Shown piece by piece: positions 47,643 to 56,111 of a stretch of DNA of 64,000 nt. The stretch covers positions 286,705 through 350,704 of the forward strand of contig NZ_LGUR01000230.1 of assembly GCF_001270495.1 (NCBI RefSeq). Direction: 5' to 3'. The DNA is from Streptomyces viridochromogenes. GTDB taxonomy: Bacteria > Actinomycetota > Actinomycetes > Streptomycetales > Streptomycetaceae. The translations under genes were made by a program, and so were the position numbers. The notes below the pieces were generated by a model, which ran no database searches, was not told where the DNA came from, and saw nothing but the letters and a program-made list of their open reading frames with translations. Each line of letters starts with the position of its first letter. Position 1 is the stretch's first letter.

Positions 47643-49031
47643 TTGCGCGACGATTGGGAACACGCCCACACGGACTACACCATGCCCGCGCAGCGTCGAA
47701 TTCCTTCCTCGCTGGCCGAAAGCGAGAGCGACTGGCGCCACTACCTGGAGCACTCAACCCCCAACGGCTGGCTGATACGGCACAACGCGATGACCGAAGC
47801 GCTCGTCAGCGGAAAGCCGATGTACCTGCTGCACACCACCAAGGACATCGACGCCATCCGCATCAGCCGGCAGCTGCACGTCTCCACCGGATGCCTGGTC
47901 GGGGCCCTGTACTGCTCGCCTCTCATCAGTCAGCGTGGGGGACTGCGCCCCCACAACCTCGGCGCCTACCTGATGCGGACGAAGCCTTCCACCATGCCCA
48001 TGGTCTTCGAGGTCATCCCGGACGCCCCGATCCGACCCAAAGGCGTCGACTACCTGCATCTCGGTGCCATCCACCTGCGTACCTACGAGCGTTACCAGAG
48101 CTTCCTGACCCTGGCCGAGAACGACCAGCTCGACCACGCCGTGCTGACCGGGCTGCGTGCCTCGGCCGTGTTCCTCGACGTCGCCCTGCGCAACGCCGTC
48201 GGCCATGCCACTCCGGCACCCGAGTTCATCGACCAGTTGTCCGACGCCGTGGCCCACGTGCCGTTCCTCGGCTACCTGTACTTCGAGGTTCTGTCCGAAT
48301 ACCTGATGCTCCACTCCGTTACTCCGGAGACCAAGACCTATGCCCAGGCGGGAGAGCTGAACAACTGGCTCTACAAACGACTCGCCTTCGCCGCCGTGGA
48401 CGGCATGGACCAGTTGTTCGACCTGGCCCGTTTCAATCCGCGCTATCACCGGCTCGTCCAGCTCATCGAAGGTATGGAACCAGCTCTCGGCCCGGGAGTC
48501 GCCGAGTACGTCCGGCGACGACTGTCCCACCTGTTCGCCCGGATCGCGCTGCACCCGTCCCAGGATGCGGCGTCGGTCACCTTCCTGGGCGCTGATCTCA
48601 GCACGATCCGGAACGTCGCGCCTGGACTGATCGGCCAGATGATCTTCCGCGAGATCCGGTACCTGCCGCGCTACCAGCAGCTCTACCACTGCTTCGAGAA
48701 AGCCAAGGCTCTTGAGGCATGGGATTACTGGAACAGCGAGGGAATACCCACACCCTTCAACGGAGTCCTCCCCAAAGGAGAGATAGGGATAAATCCCGTC
48801 TACCCCAGGTCGGCAGTCAGAGCATGGACGGCAGAACAGGACAGTAAGGGCCACTTACATCCGGCCGACGAGGTCTCGGCCGTCTTCACGCCGCACCTGG
48901 CGTCGTGGTGGGCGCCACCTCGTCAGCGCGAGATGCGAAACGCCACCGCTGACTCACGAGTCGAGGTGGCCCTGGGAGCCCGATCTCCGATTCCCACCCA
49001 ACGGGCATCCATTAATGGAGTTTCAGCATGA
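47643..49031 (+). CDS. Unknown 462-residue protein of the sugar cluster
   Basis: The frame starts at TTG 47643; ATG 47682 is an alternative. MYLLHTTKDIDAIRISRQLHVSTGCLVGALYCSPL at about 60-95 has a faint ADP-ribosyltransferase-like or RNA-2'-phosphotransferase-like look (H-T-T ... RISRQLHVSTGCLVG) but no firm signature. The middle (residues ~150-320) is helical and rich in aromatic residues (VPFLGYLYFEVLSEYLML, LARFNPRYHRLVQLIEGM). No membrane helix. It is coupled to the GT4 gene by a 4-base overlap, so it should act in the same pathway. I do not recognise the family. Confidence 0.65.
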   Translation: MRDDWEHAHTDYTMPAQRRIPSSLAESESDWRHYLEHSTPNGWLIRHNAMTEALVSGKPMYLLHTTKDIDAIRISRQLHVSTGCLVGALYCSPLISQRGGLRPHNLGAYLMRTKPSTMPMVFEVIPDAPIRPKGVDYLHLGAIHLRTYERYQSFLTLAENDQLDHAVLTGLRASAVFLDVALRNAVGHATPAPEFIDQLSDAVAHVPFLGYLYFEVLSEYLMLHSVTPETKTYAQAGELNNWLYKRLAFAAVDGMDQLFDLARFNPRYHRLVQLIEGMEPALGPGVAEYVRRRLSHLFARIALHPSQDAASVTFLGADLSTIRNVAPGLIGQMIFREIRYLPRYQQLYHCFEKAKALEAWDYWNSEGIPTPFNGVLPKGEIGINPVYPRSAVRAWTAEQDSKGHLHPADEVSAVFTPHLASWWAPPRQREMRNATADSRVEVALGARSPIPTQRASINGVSA

Positions 49032-50137
49032 CCTCCAACCTCCTGAACATCGTGACCGGCATCAACCGCACCTCCGTGCCTTCGTCGGGGAGCATGATCC
49101 TCGTCAACGATCTCTACAGCGCGATGCCTGACATCCACACGACCTTCCTGGGCAGGGCGCCGGTCGATCAGGCTTGGACGGCCGCGTTCGATCATCTGAT
49201 CGTCCTCTCCACGACGAAACGCCCTCACGGCCCCGACTTCGACCCATACGTTGACGAGTTGACGCGTGAGGTCGGTGCGCTCATCGAGAAGATCCAGCCG
49301 AACGCCATTCACGCCCAGTACCTCGGGTTCGCTCTCAGCCTGGCCTTCACCCGAACCGCCGGCAACACCCCGATCATCGCCATCGCCCACGGCCCAGACG
49401 TGATGGTGGCCGAGCGCAGCGCATCGGAACGCGAGGCTATGAATGAAGTTGCTGCCGCAAGCGCCGCGATCGTCGCCCCGACCTCCGCACTCGCCGACCG
49501 CATCGACCGTCTCACCGGACGCCGATTCACCGATCGACTCACCGTCATCCCGTGGGGCATCCGTTTGAGCGATGCCCGGGTACGCGATCAACCGCCTACT
49601 GGAATCGGCCCCCTGTCTCTGGTGCACGCCGGTCGCCTGGACGAAAACAAATCCACGATCACCGCCGTCGAAGCCCTCGTATTGACCGATCAGCCGCACC
49701 ACTTGACCGTGATCGGCAAAGGACCCCTACGGGAGCATCTGGAGCAGCGGGCTATCGAACTCGGGCTGCGGGACCGGGTCCACTTTGATCCGTTCCTGCC
49801 CCGCGCCGAACTGTGGCGCCGTCTGCCGAACTTCGACGCCTTCGTCTTCACGACCAGAGGTCTGGAGGCTTTCGGGCTCGTCCTCATCGAGGCCCAAGCC
49901 CACGGACTCCCGGTCGCCTACTCCGATCTTCCCGGTGTGAGGGAAATCCTCGGGAGCGCTGGCATTCCCTACTCTCCTGGCGACCCACGCTCGCTGGCCG
50001 TGGCCCTAGACGAGATGGGCCGGGACTTCCACCGGCGCAAGGCCCTGACCAAGGCATCTCTCAACAACGCGCGCCGATACGACATCACTACCACCGGCCG
50101 CCAGCTTCGCGAACTGACGCTCCGCGTTACCTCCTAA
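49028..50137 (+). CDS. Family 4 glycosyltransferase
   Basis: The product is 369 residues, with ATG 49028 overlapping the previous stop (ATGA). GT4 features are VPSSGSMILVNDLYSAMP at the N-terminal acceptor domain, PLSLVHAGRLDENKSTITAVEALVL, HLTVIGKGPLREHLEQRAIELGLRDRVHF and the EX7E-type TTRGLEAFGLVLIEAQAHGLPVAYSDLPGVREIL. It would use an NDP-sugar donor, probably the product of the upstream dehydrogenase or a related sugar. Confidence 0.92.
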   Translation: MTSNLLNIVTGINRTSVPSSGSMILVNDLYSAMPDIHTTFLGRAPVDQAWTAAFDHLIVLSTTKRPHGPDFDPYVDELTREVGALIEKIQPNAIHAQYLGFALSLAFTRTAGNTPIIAIAHGPDVMVAERSASEREAMNEVAAASAAIVAPTSALADRIDRLTGRRFTDRLTVIPWGIRLSDARVRDQPPTGIGPLSLVHAGRLDENKSTITAVEALVLTDQPHHLTVIGKGPLREHLEQRAIELGLRDRVHFDPFLPRAELWRRLPNFDAFVFTTRGLEAFGLVLIEAQAHGLPVAYSDLPGVREILGSAGIPYSPGDPRSLAVALDEMGRDFHRRKALTKASLNNARRYDITTTGRQLRELTLRVTS

Positions 50138-50195
50138 TGCAAGGACAGGCGGGATCGACCGGGACGACCGGCGGGGCGAAAGGCGGCGGACTCCA

Positions 50196-53100
50196 TCACA
50201 GGAGTGGCCCAACGGGTGGCTCGCTCGGTCCATCGTGCGACAGATGCGCATGCGCGTCGGCTTGCCCGGTGTAAGGAGAGACAGGAATCCCATCTCGACC
50301 ATGCTGGCGACGGGGCTCGTCACTCGACGTCGGCGCCCTCCCTTCGGCCCGCGCTGACAACTCATCCCGCAGACCAGCTACGCGGTAGGCCGCACCGTTG
50401 GACGTGTTGCGCGCCTTGGCGGCCTCGGCCCGGATTTGCTTGGCTGCCTGGTTGTCCTTCTCCTGGGCCCGCCGAAGGAGTGCGGCCTTCTTCTCCTGCG
50501 GCATGTCCGCTTCGGTGAGTACGGCTTCATGTTCGCTGACCGGCCCGGCCTGCTGGGTGACCTCGTGGAGCCGCGTGCTCATCTGCTCCAGTTCTCGCGC
50601 GTCCTCCTCGCGCGTACGGAGCAATTCCTCACGGTCGGCCTCGACCGCAGCCCGATCCTTTCCACGGAGCACCGGCCGCCCGAAGCGGCCTGTCTCGGCC
50701 AACTGCTGTTCGAGTCCTTGGATACGGGCCTGCGTGTGGTGGAGTCGGTCAGTGCACTCCGTGATCGTGCCGCCCAGTGCTCGGACTTCGCGGATCGCCA
50801 CGGCACGCTGGGCAACGTCCTGCTGACGACGGCTGAGCGCGAGCGCGTTCGGGCCTGTCCCGGCGGCAGCCTGCTGTTCGGCGCGATCGGCGGTAGCCTC
50901 CGCCTCGTCGGCCGCCGCGCTGGTGGCGCGCGCTGCCACGGTGGCCTTGCGCACTGCGTCGCGCAAGGCCGAAGTGGTGAGGTGAGCGTATGGGCGGTCG
51001 GCCGTCGGCGCAGGTTCCGGAGACGCGGTCGACTCCTCGCGCCCCGCGGCGGGCGCCGGGGTGGGTCGGTTCTCGGTCTCCATGTCCTCGTCGGGAGTGT
51101 CCGCGTCGTGCGGTTCTCCGGTACCGGGTGCGCGCGGGGTCGGCAGGTCCGCCACGGCCTGGCGGACGTGGACGGGGACCGCGTTCGTTGGGAGTTCGGT
51201 GAGGATCATGCGTTCCTCGGTGCCGTTCTCGATCTCGCGGATGAGGCCGGCGACGGCGCGGTCGAGCTGTTCCTGCTCGGTGAGTGCGTCGCCGCTGCGG
51301 GCGCGGTCGGCATCGGTTTCGTAGACGGAGAGCGGCAGGAAGAGGTGGGACTCCTCCTTGTCGCGGCTCATCATCGTGTAGAGCGCGTTCGCTTGTGCGC
51401 CGGGTCCGTAGACCAGGGCCTCTTGGACGCTGAGGCCCTGGGACTTGTGGCCGGTGATCGCGTATCCGAGGCTGAGTCCGCCCTGTGCGATGTAGTCGGC
51501 GTCGACCCATTCAGCAACGTCACGGTGGCCGTCGGCGGTCTTCTCTCGCCACTCGACCAGCACCCGGCGTTCCTCGTCCACGGCCCGCACGATTCCGCGG
51601 AGGCCGTTCAGCACGTCTTCGTTCTCGCCTCGGGTCCGCTTACCCCGGTAGTCGTTGATCCGAAGGAGGACCTGGTCCCCTACGGAAAGCATCAGCTCGC
51701 CGCCGCCGGGCAGCGCGTAGGCGTGCTCGGGGCCGGTGAGGTCGCCGTTCTCCTTCCGCAGGGCGCGGGCCCCGACGTTCAGTTCCTCCACGATCTCGTT
51801 GGTGGCGGCGAGCATGAGGAGCTGCTGCACGGCGGTGTGGTCGTCGGTGTGCCCGGCGCGCTTGTCGGCCCAGATGGTGAGCATCGCGGCGAGGGTGGCG
51901 TCCTTGTCCGCGAGGGCGTGCACGCGGCCGGTCCCGGCGAAGGTACGGAGTGCTTCCACCCGGTTGTCGTCGCGCCACAGTTCCAGGGCCCGGCGCTCGA
52001 TCGCGTCCTTCTGCCGGAAGTTCTCGTTGAGGCTGAGTCCGCCCACGATGTGGTGCACGGCAGCGAAGGAACCGCCGATGCCGGGCGAGTGCAACTGCTT
52101 CGGGTCACCGATGCCGACAACCTTCGTGCCGGTCATCGCGGCGTGGGTGAGGAGTTCGGCAATGTCGCGGTCATCGCACATGGCGGCTTCGTCCACGACC
52201 AGCACGTCAACGCCCGTGAGGCCGGGGCCGCCGGTGCGGATGCCGGTGAGCCAGGACGCGAGGGTGCGGGACTCGATGCCCGCCTCGGCCTTCAGGTTCG
52301 CGGCGGCGACGGCGGCCGTGCTCGCGCCGGCGATGACGAGACCGTGGGCCTCCCATGCCTGCCGGGCGGTGTCCATGATCGTGGTCTTGCCCGATCCGGC
52401 GATGCCCACCACCGCGTCGATTCCGTGCCCGGCCGTAAGCAGCCGTTCGAGGACGGCGCGCTGTTCGTCGGAGAACGCGAAGGTGCCACCGTGCTGGGCC
52501 TCGACGGTGGACAAGGTCATGCCGACCGTGTCGCGGCTGACGACGGCGGCCTGCGCGCCGAGCCGGTTCGTTGCCTCAGAGACGATCAGCGCTTCCGCCG
52601 CCACGACGTCCGCCGTGGTGTACCGGTCGGCGTGCGTGAAGTGCTGAGCGCCCTTCGGATTCAACTGAACCGCGTATCCGGCGTGACGGAGGACGGAGGT
52701 CGTGAGTTGTTCGGCTTCCTCGGCGTTCGCGACTCCGTACGGGAGGGCGTCCAGCACGGCGGCGATGGCGGCGGCGTGGGTGAACTCCTTGGAGTGGCTG
52801 GTCAAGCCGGTCTTCGGGTCGAAGACCTGGGCGCATAGCTCATCCAGACCAGGGTTCTGGTCTGCTCGGGCCTGCTCCATCGCGCTGGCTGCGATGGCGT
52901 CGGGGTCGTCACCGGCAGCGCGGCCTTCGGCCTGCCAGTAGGCGCGAAGAACGTCGTCCCCGACTCCGGCGGCTTCGCCGTTCTTGGCGGCCTTGGACGC
53001 GGTGGAGGCCGCAGTGCGCTCTCGGGTCGTGGCGCTGTCGTAGTCGATGCCCAGCTTTGTCAGCAGGTCCCGGACCTGGCTGTCGCGCTTGCTGAACAGG

Positions 53101-54659
53101 CGGATCGTCGCCTCGAGAATCGCTGCGATCTCCCATGCGCCGGTCCGCTCCTCGCGGCGGAAGCTGATGCCGAACTTGTCGGTCAGCTCCCGGCGGATAC
53201 GAGCGTTCATGAGGGACTGGGTCGCGCGGGTGTGCCGGTGCAGGTCGCGGCCCCCGCTGGCCATGGTGGACCACTTGCCGTCGGTGCCCTTGACCATGTT
53301 GGCCAGGGTGAAGTGCAGGTGGAAGTGGGGGTCGCCGTACGGGGCGCCGTCCACGGGTCGAGCGGCGCGGTGCACCATCATCCAGCCGGAGAACCCGCTC
53401 GTCTTCGCCCTCTCCGCTTCGTCGCCGTCGCCGTGGTGACCTCGCATGGCGTACGCGGTCCACCGTTCGAGGGCGGTGATGGACTCGCGGCCGGCGGAGG
53501 TGTAGATGCCCTCGACCTGGGCGGCGATCTCCTCCGGGGCGTAGGCGAGGAACGCGGACTTCGACTTCGCGAGGTCCAAGGTGACGTCGGCACCGAAGTT
53601 GCCCACCTGCACTCGGCCTTCGAGGAGAGCGGCCTTGATCTCCTCGGCGTCCCACACGTCCTCGGGCGCAAGTCCTGCCGCCTTGGCCATGGCGACGGCT
53701 TCGCGCACGTCCATCGGCAGATCCCGAAGACGGCGTTCGCCTTCGCCTTCGGTCTGGGCGTACCGGCGCTTCATTGACGCGGCGGTGAACAGGTCGCCGG
53801 GCTGTTGTCCGGTCTCGGATGCGCGGGCCTCGACGGCACGCAGGAGCGCACGGGCGTCCAGGCGGCCGCCCGCCTCGGCGGCCACGGCCTTCTCCAGCGT
53901 GTCTTCGCCGTACAGGTCGACGGCGTCGATGCCGACGGCGTCGGCGAGCTTCAGCACGGTGGAGGCGGGGACGCGGTGCGATTCCCCGAACCGCTTGAGC
54001 TGGCTCTCCATCCTTCGGAAGGCGTCCTGCTTACGCTGGGAGTCCAGCAGGGAGACGGGGTTCACGCTGCGTTCGGCGGCGGCGCGGCGGATAGCGCGGA
54101 CCAGCGGGGCGGCAGGGAGCTTGGCGGCCGGCGCGATGGCGAGCTTGGGTTCTACGAGAGTCTGCCCGGTCCGGGGGTCCTCACCGTGCATGAGGCGTCG
54201 GGCGGCCTGGAAGTGCTCGGGGGCGAGGATGCTGCCGGGGGTGATGTCGAACTCGGTGAGGCCGTTGCCGATCCACACCAGGGGGCGTTCGCTGGCATCC
54301 AGGTGGTAGTCCACCTGTCCGTCGGCGGCCGGTGAGGGAAGGGCCTGTTCGCCGTAGATGTCGCGAGCATCAAGCCCGGCTGCGGCAGCGACTTCGACGG
54401 CGTCGAACCCGGTGAACCGAGCCGAGCCCTTGCTACGGATGAGTCCGCGTGCACGGAAGAAGGCGCGCTTGGCCTCGCGGGAGCCGAGCAGGGAGGCGAC
54501 GGGGGAACCCGCCGCCTCGGCCTTGGCCTCGACGGCGGCAACGAGGGGGGCGGCGTCGACCGTCGTGGACTTCCCGCAGCCGTGACCGCCGGTAAGGCGG
54601 TACTCAACCTGCTCGTCGGACGGGCCGATCATGGTCACCCACCCCACCGGCCCGCTCAC
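50196..54659 (-). CDS. MobF-family conjugative relaxase-helicase (TrwC/TraI-like)
   Basis: This 1487-residue protein has a TrwC-type relaxase N-terminal part (VEYRLTGGHGCG, PLVWIGNGLTEFDITPGS) interrupted by helical repeat units at about 38-107, 185-262 and 269-345. The metal-binding HUH motif is GDPHFHLHFTLANMV (H445, H447, H449), followed by KGTDGKWSTMASGGRDLHRH. The SF1 helicase shows VVGIAGSGKTTIMDTARQ, DVLVVDEAAMCDDRDIAEL, VVGIGDPKQLHSPG and GYAITGHKSQGLSVQEALVYG. A coiled-coil tail ends it. It nicks oriT, becomes attached to the DNA and unwinds it for transfer through the coupling protein at 15.8 kb. GTG 54659 and an ATG 9 codons in are both possible starts. Confidence 0.93.
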   Translation of the reverse strand: MSGPVGWVTMIGPSDEQVEYRLTGGHGCGKSTTVDAAPLVAAVEAKAEAAGSPVASLLGSREAKRAFFRARGLIRSKGSARFTGFDAVEVAAAAGLDARDIYGEQALPSPAADGQVDYHLDASERPLVWIGNGLTEFDITPGSILAPEHFQAARRLMHGEDPRTGQTLVEPKLAIAPAAKLPAAPLVRAIRRAAAERSVNPVSLLDSQRKQDAFRRMESQLKRFGESHRVPASTVLKLADAVGIDAVDLYGEDTLEKAVAAEAGGRLDARALLRAVEARASETGQQPGDLFTAASMKRRYAQTEGEGERRLRDLPMDVREAVAMAKAAGLAPEDVWDAEEIKAALLEGRVQVGNFGADVTLDLAKSKSAFLAYAPEEIAAQVEGIYTSAGRESITALERWTAYAMRGHHGDGDEAERAKTSGFSGWMMVHRAARPVDGAPYGDPHFHLHFTLANMVKGTDGKWSTMASGGRDLHRHTRATQSLMNARIRRELTDKFGISFRREERTGAWEIAAILEATIRLFSKRDSQVRDLLTKLGIDYDSATTRERTAASTASKAAKNGEAAGVGDDVLRAYWQAEGRAAGDDPDAIAASAMEQARADQNPGLDELCAQVFDPKTGLTSHSKEFTHAAAIAAVLDALPYGVANAEEAEQLTTSVLRHAGYAVQLNPKGAQHFTHADRYTTADVVAAEALIVSEATNRLGAQAAVVSRDTVGMTLSTVEAQHGGTFAFSDEQRAVLERLLTAGHGIDAVVGIAGSGKTTIMDTARQAWEAHGLVIAGASTAAVAAANLKAEAGIESRTLASWLTGIRTGGPGLTGVDVLVVDEAAMCDDRDIAELLTHAAMTGTKVVGIGDPKQLHSPGIGGSFAAVHHIVGGLSLNENFRQKDAIERRALELWRDDNRVEALRTFAGTGRVHALADKDATLAAMLTIWADKRAGHTDDHTAVQQLLMLAATNEIVEELNVGARALRKENGDLTGPEHAYALPGGGELMLSVGDQVLLRINDYRGKRTRGENEDVLNGLRGIVRAVDEERRVLVEWREKTADGHRDVAEWVDADYIAQGGLSLGYAITGHKSQGLSVQEALVYGPGAQANALYTMMSRDKEESHLFLPLSVYETDADRARSGDALTEQEQLDRAVAGLIREIENGTEERMILTELPTNAVPVHVRQAVADLPTPRAPGTGEPHDADTPDEDMETENRPTPAPAAGREESTASPEPAPTADRPYAHLTTSALRDAVRKATVAARATSAAADEAEATADRAEQQAAAGTGPNALALSRRQQDVAQRAVAIREVRALGGTITECTDRLHHTQARIQGLEQQLAETGRFGRPVLRGKDRAAVEADREELLRTREEDARELEQMSTRLHEVTQQAGPVSEHEAVLTEADMPQEKKAALLRRAQEKDNQAAKQIRAEAAKARNTSNGAAYRVAGLRDELSARAEGRAPTSSDEPRRQHGRDGIPVSPYTGQADAHAHLSHDGPSEPPVGPLL

Positions 54660-54701
54660 CCCCCGCTTGCGTTCAGTCAGATTCGGTCATCTTGGCTGAT
54701 T

Positions 54702-54724
54702 GTATCGTCACGAAGTGACGATAC
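54702..54724. promoter_or_regulatory. Perfect 10-base dyad upstream of the relaxase
   Basis: GTATCGTCAC, three bases (GAA), then GTGACGATAC: a perfect 23-base palindrome 42 bases upstream of the relaxase start. Its position fits an operator controlling the relaxase or part of the origin of transfer. There is no T run, so it is not a standard terminator. Confidence 0.6.
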
Positions 54725-55372
54725 CTTGGTCCTCTAAATTCAAGATCATGATCAACGAGGGGAACCTCAGGCACTCGGAGCAGCCTGGTCGCTCTTGCGG
54801 ATCAGGCTGCTGGAGCCTGATGCCCTGTTGGACTGTTACCTCTGTGCGAGGTGCGTGGGCTGGGGTGCCGTACGCGGTGAGGCGGTATGACGATCCAATG
54901 TCGGTGCGGTACCTGCGCGGGGTTGTGTCGTTGGTCCGCGTTTGGAGCGCACCCCGCATCCGGCGGCTCCCCGCCAGTTCGCCGAGTTGTCGGGCCCGTA
55001 CTGGATGGCCTCGGACTCCCCGGCGTACGAGCCCGGCGCGGAGGGCCGGTTCGAGCCGGGACGTGAGACTCCGCCCCCGCACCCGGGTGATCGGCACGAG
55101 GGGGAAGCGGGCTCCCGGCCGGAGGGGGCTCGTAGCCGCTGATCCGTCGCCCTGCTGTCGGGTCGAGCGGTCTTGGTTGGGCTCTGCCCGGCCCGCCAGC
55201 ACTTGGTGACATGACGAAGGTCCCCGCTCCGTACTGGATGCTGTGGGTGAATTCGGCACTTCGCGTGACCTTCGGTTCCCAAGACCACAACCGGGTCTTG
55301 GGAACCGAAGGTCACGACGAGCCAGGCGCGCCCCGCCGTGACCGAGGCCCCCGGAAGGGCGTTGAACAGATC
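54725..55372. other. Non-coding stretch with a 23-base perfect hairpin before the rodlin gene
   Basis: I see no supported gene in these ~650 bases; long open frames on both strands are GC-skew shadows without ribosome-binding sites. At 55264-55286 and 55294-55316 lies a perfect 23-base inverted repeat (CGTGACCTTCGGTTCCCAAG...) with a 7-base loop, which could be a terminator for either strand or a protein site. The region may also hold oriT. Confidence 0.55.
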
Positions 55373-55771
55373 ATGATGAAGAAGATGATCGTCACAACGG
55401 TCCTCGCAGCCGGCTTCCTGAGCATCGCTCCTCATGCGATGGCCATCAGCGATCACAGCGGCACGACGAGTCTCAGCGGCAACGGCGCCAAGCAGGCGTT
55501 CGGGAACTCGAAGGCGGAGGGCGACATGAGTCCGCAGCTCTCCCTCGCCCAGGGCTCGCTGGACAAGCCCTGTATCGCCCTGCCGGTCAAGGCCAACATC
55601 GGCTCCCTCGTCGGCCTCATTAACGTCGCCGTCCAGGACATCCCGATCCTCTCTGCCCCGCAGAACCAGCAGTGCACCGAGAACTCCACGCAGGCCAAGG
55701 GCGACGAGCCGCTGTCGCACATCCTGAACGACATCCCAGTCCTGTCCGGCAACGGTGAGTTCAACGGCTGA
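55373..55771 (+). CDS. rdl: Rodlin (spore-surface rodlet protein)
   Basis: The product is 132 residues from ATG 55373 or 55376 (MKKMIVTTVLAAGFLSIAPHAMA signal peptide, cleavage after AMA). The mature part carries SLSGNGAKQAFGNSKAEGDMSPQLSLAQGSLDKPC, the VGLINVAVQDIPILSAPQNQQC segment and ENSTQAKGDEPLSHILND, all hallmarks of RdlA/RdlB. Rodlins arrange chaplins into the rodlet layer on aerial hyphae and spores. Normally chromosomal beside chaplin genes, here it is alone on a mobile element; which paralogue it is cannot be told. Confidence 0.93.
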   Translation: MMKKMIVTTVLAAGFLSIAPHAMAISDHSGTTSLSGNGAKQAFGNSKAEGDMSPQLSLAQGSLDKPCIALPVKANIGSLVGLINVAVQDIPILSAPQNQQCTENSTQAKGDEPLSHILNDIPVLSGNGEFNG

Positions 55772-55786
55772 CCTCGAACACGTCGC

Positions 55787-55828
55787 AAGCCCCGCCCTCC
55801 AGCGCGATCGCGCTGGAGGGCGGGGCTT
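55787..55828. terminator. Perfect 42-base palindrome after the rodlin gene
   Basis: AAGCCCCGCCCTCCAGCGCGA (55787-55807) is followed directly by its exact reverse complement (55808-55828). The GC-rich stem 16 bases after the rodlin stop is a typical Streptomyces terminator and may act in both directions. Confidence 0.75.
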
Positions 55829-55930
55829 GGTGCTGTCGTCAGACGGTGGCGTCGACCATGCGCTTTCGCCAACAGCATCCGTACTGGAGCGGGGACCTTC
55901 ACGTTCACCGTGTGGCCTCACGGCGAACGG

Positions 55931-56107
55931 CTATCTGGTCAGGGGCCATTCGCCGAAGGGCACCGGCGCCTGACCTTGTGCTTCGCGCACGGCTTCCTCC
56001 GTACCGCACGTGGTGCAGATGAAGACCTCGCGGTCGACGGTCAGCCGGGAGCGAGCGGGCCGTTCACCGAGCGGGCCACCGCAGCGCGGACAGCGGGTGT
56101 CGAACAC
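55931..56107 (-). CDS. Small zinc-ribbon protein (58 residues)
   Basis: GTG 56107 with GAGGAG about 8 bases upstream opens a 58-residue frame starting MFDTRCPRCGGPLGERP and ending at TAG 55931-55933. Two C-x2-C pairs, RCPRCGG and FICTTCGTE, make a clear treble-clef or ribbon-type zinc site. It begins 4 bases after the stop of the HTH gene, so the two are in one operon. Role unknown; such tiny zinc proteins are common in plasmid leading regions. Confidence 0.7.
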   Translation of the reverse strand: MFDTRCPRCGGPLGERPARSRLTVDREVFICTTCGTEEAVREAQGQAPVPFGEWPLTR

Positions 56108-56111
56108 GGGG

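Larger units (their letters stand above)
55214..55903. repeat. Inverted repeats flanking the rodlin cassette
   Basis: A segment at 55214-55244 (ACGAAGGTCCCCGCTCC, then TACTGGATGCTGT) reappears in reverse complement at 55871-55903 with only a few changes. Together they bracket the rodlin gene and its terminator as a ~690-base unit. The arms look like terminal repeats of a small mobile cassette, or a duplicated control site. Confidence 0.55.

Noticed and set aside
55264..55316. Hairpin as a linear-plasmid telomere
   Set aside because: Streptomyces telomeres are terminal with many consecutive palindromes; this is a single internal hairpin between genes.
54836..55921. Minus-strand open frame of ~360 codons overlapping the rodlin gene
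   Set aside because: It runs through both inverted repeats and the terminator palindrome, has no ribosome-binding site and overlaps a clear rodlin gene.
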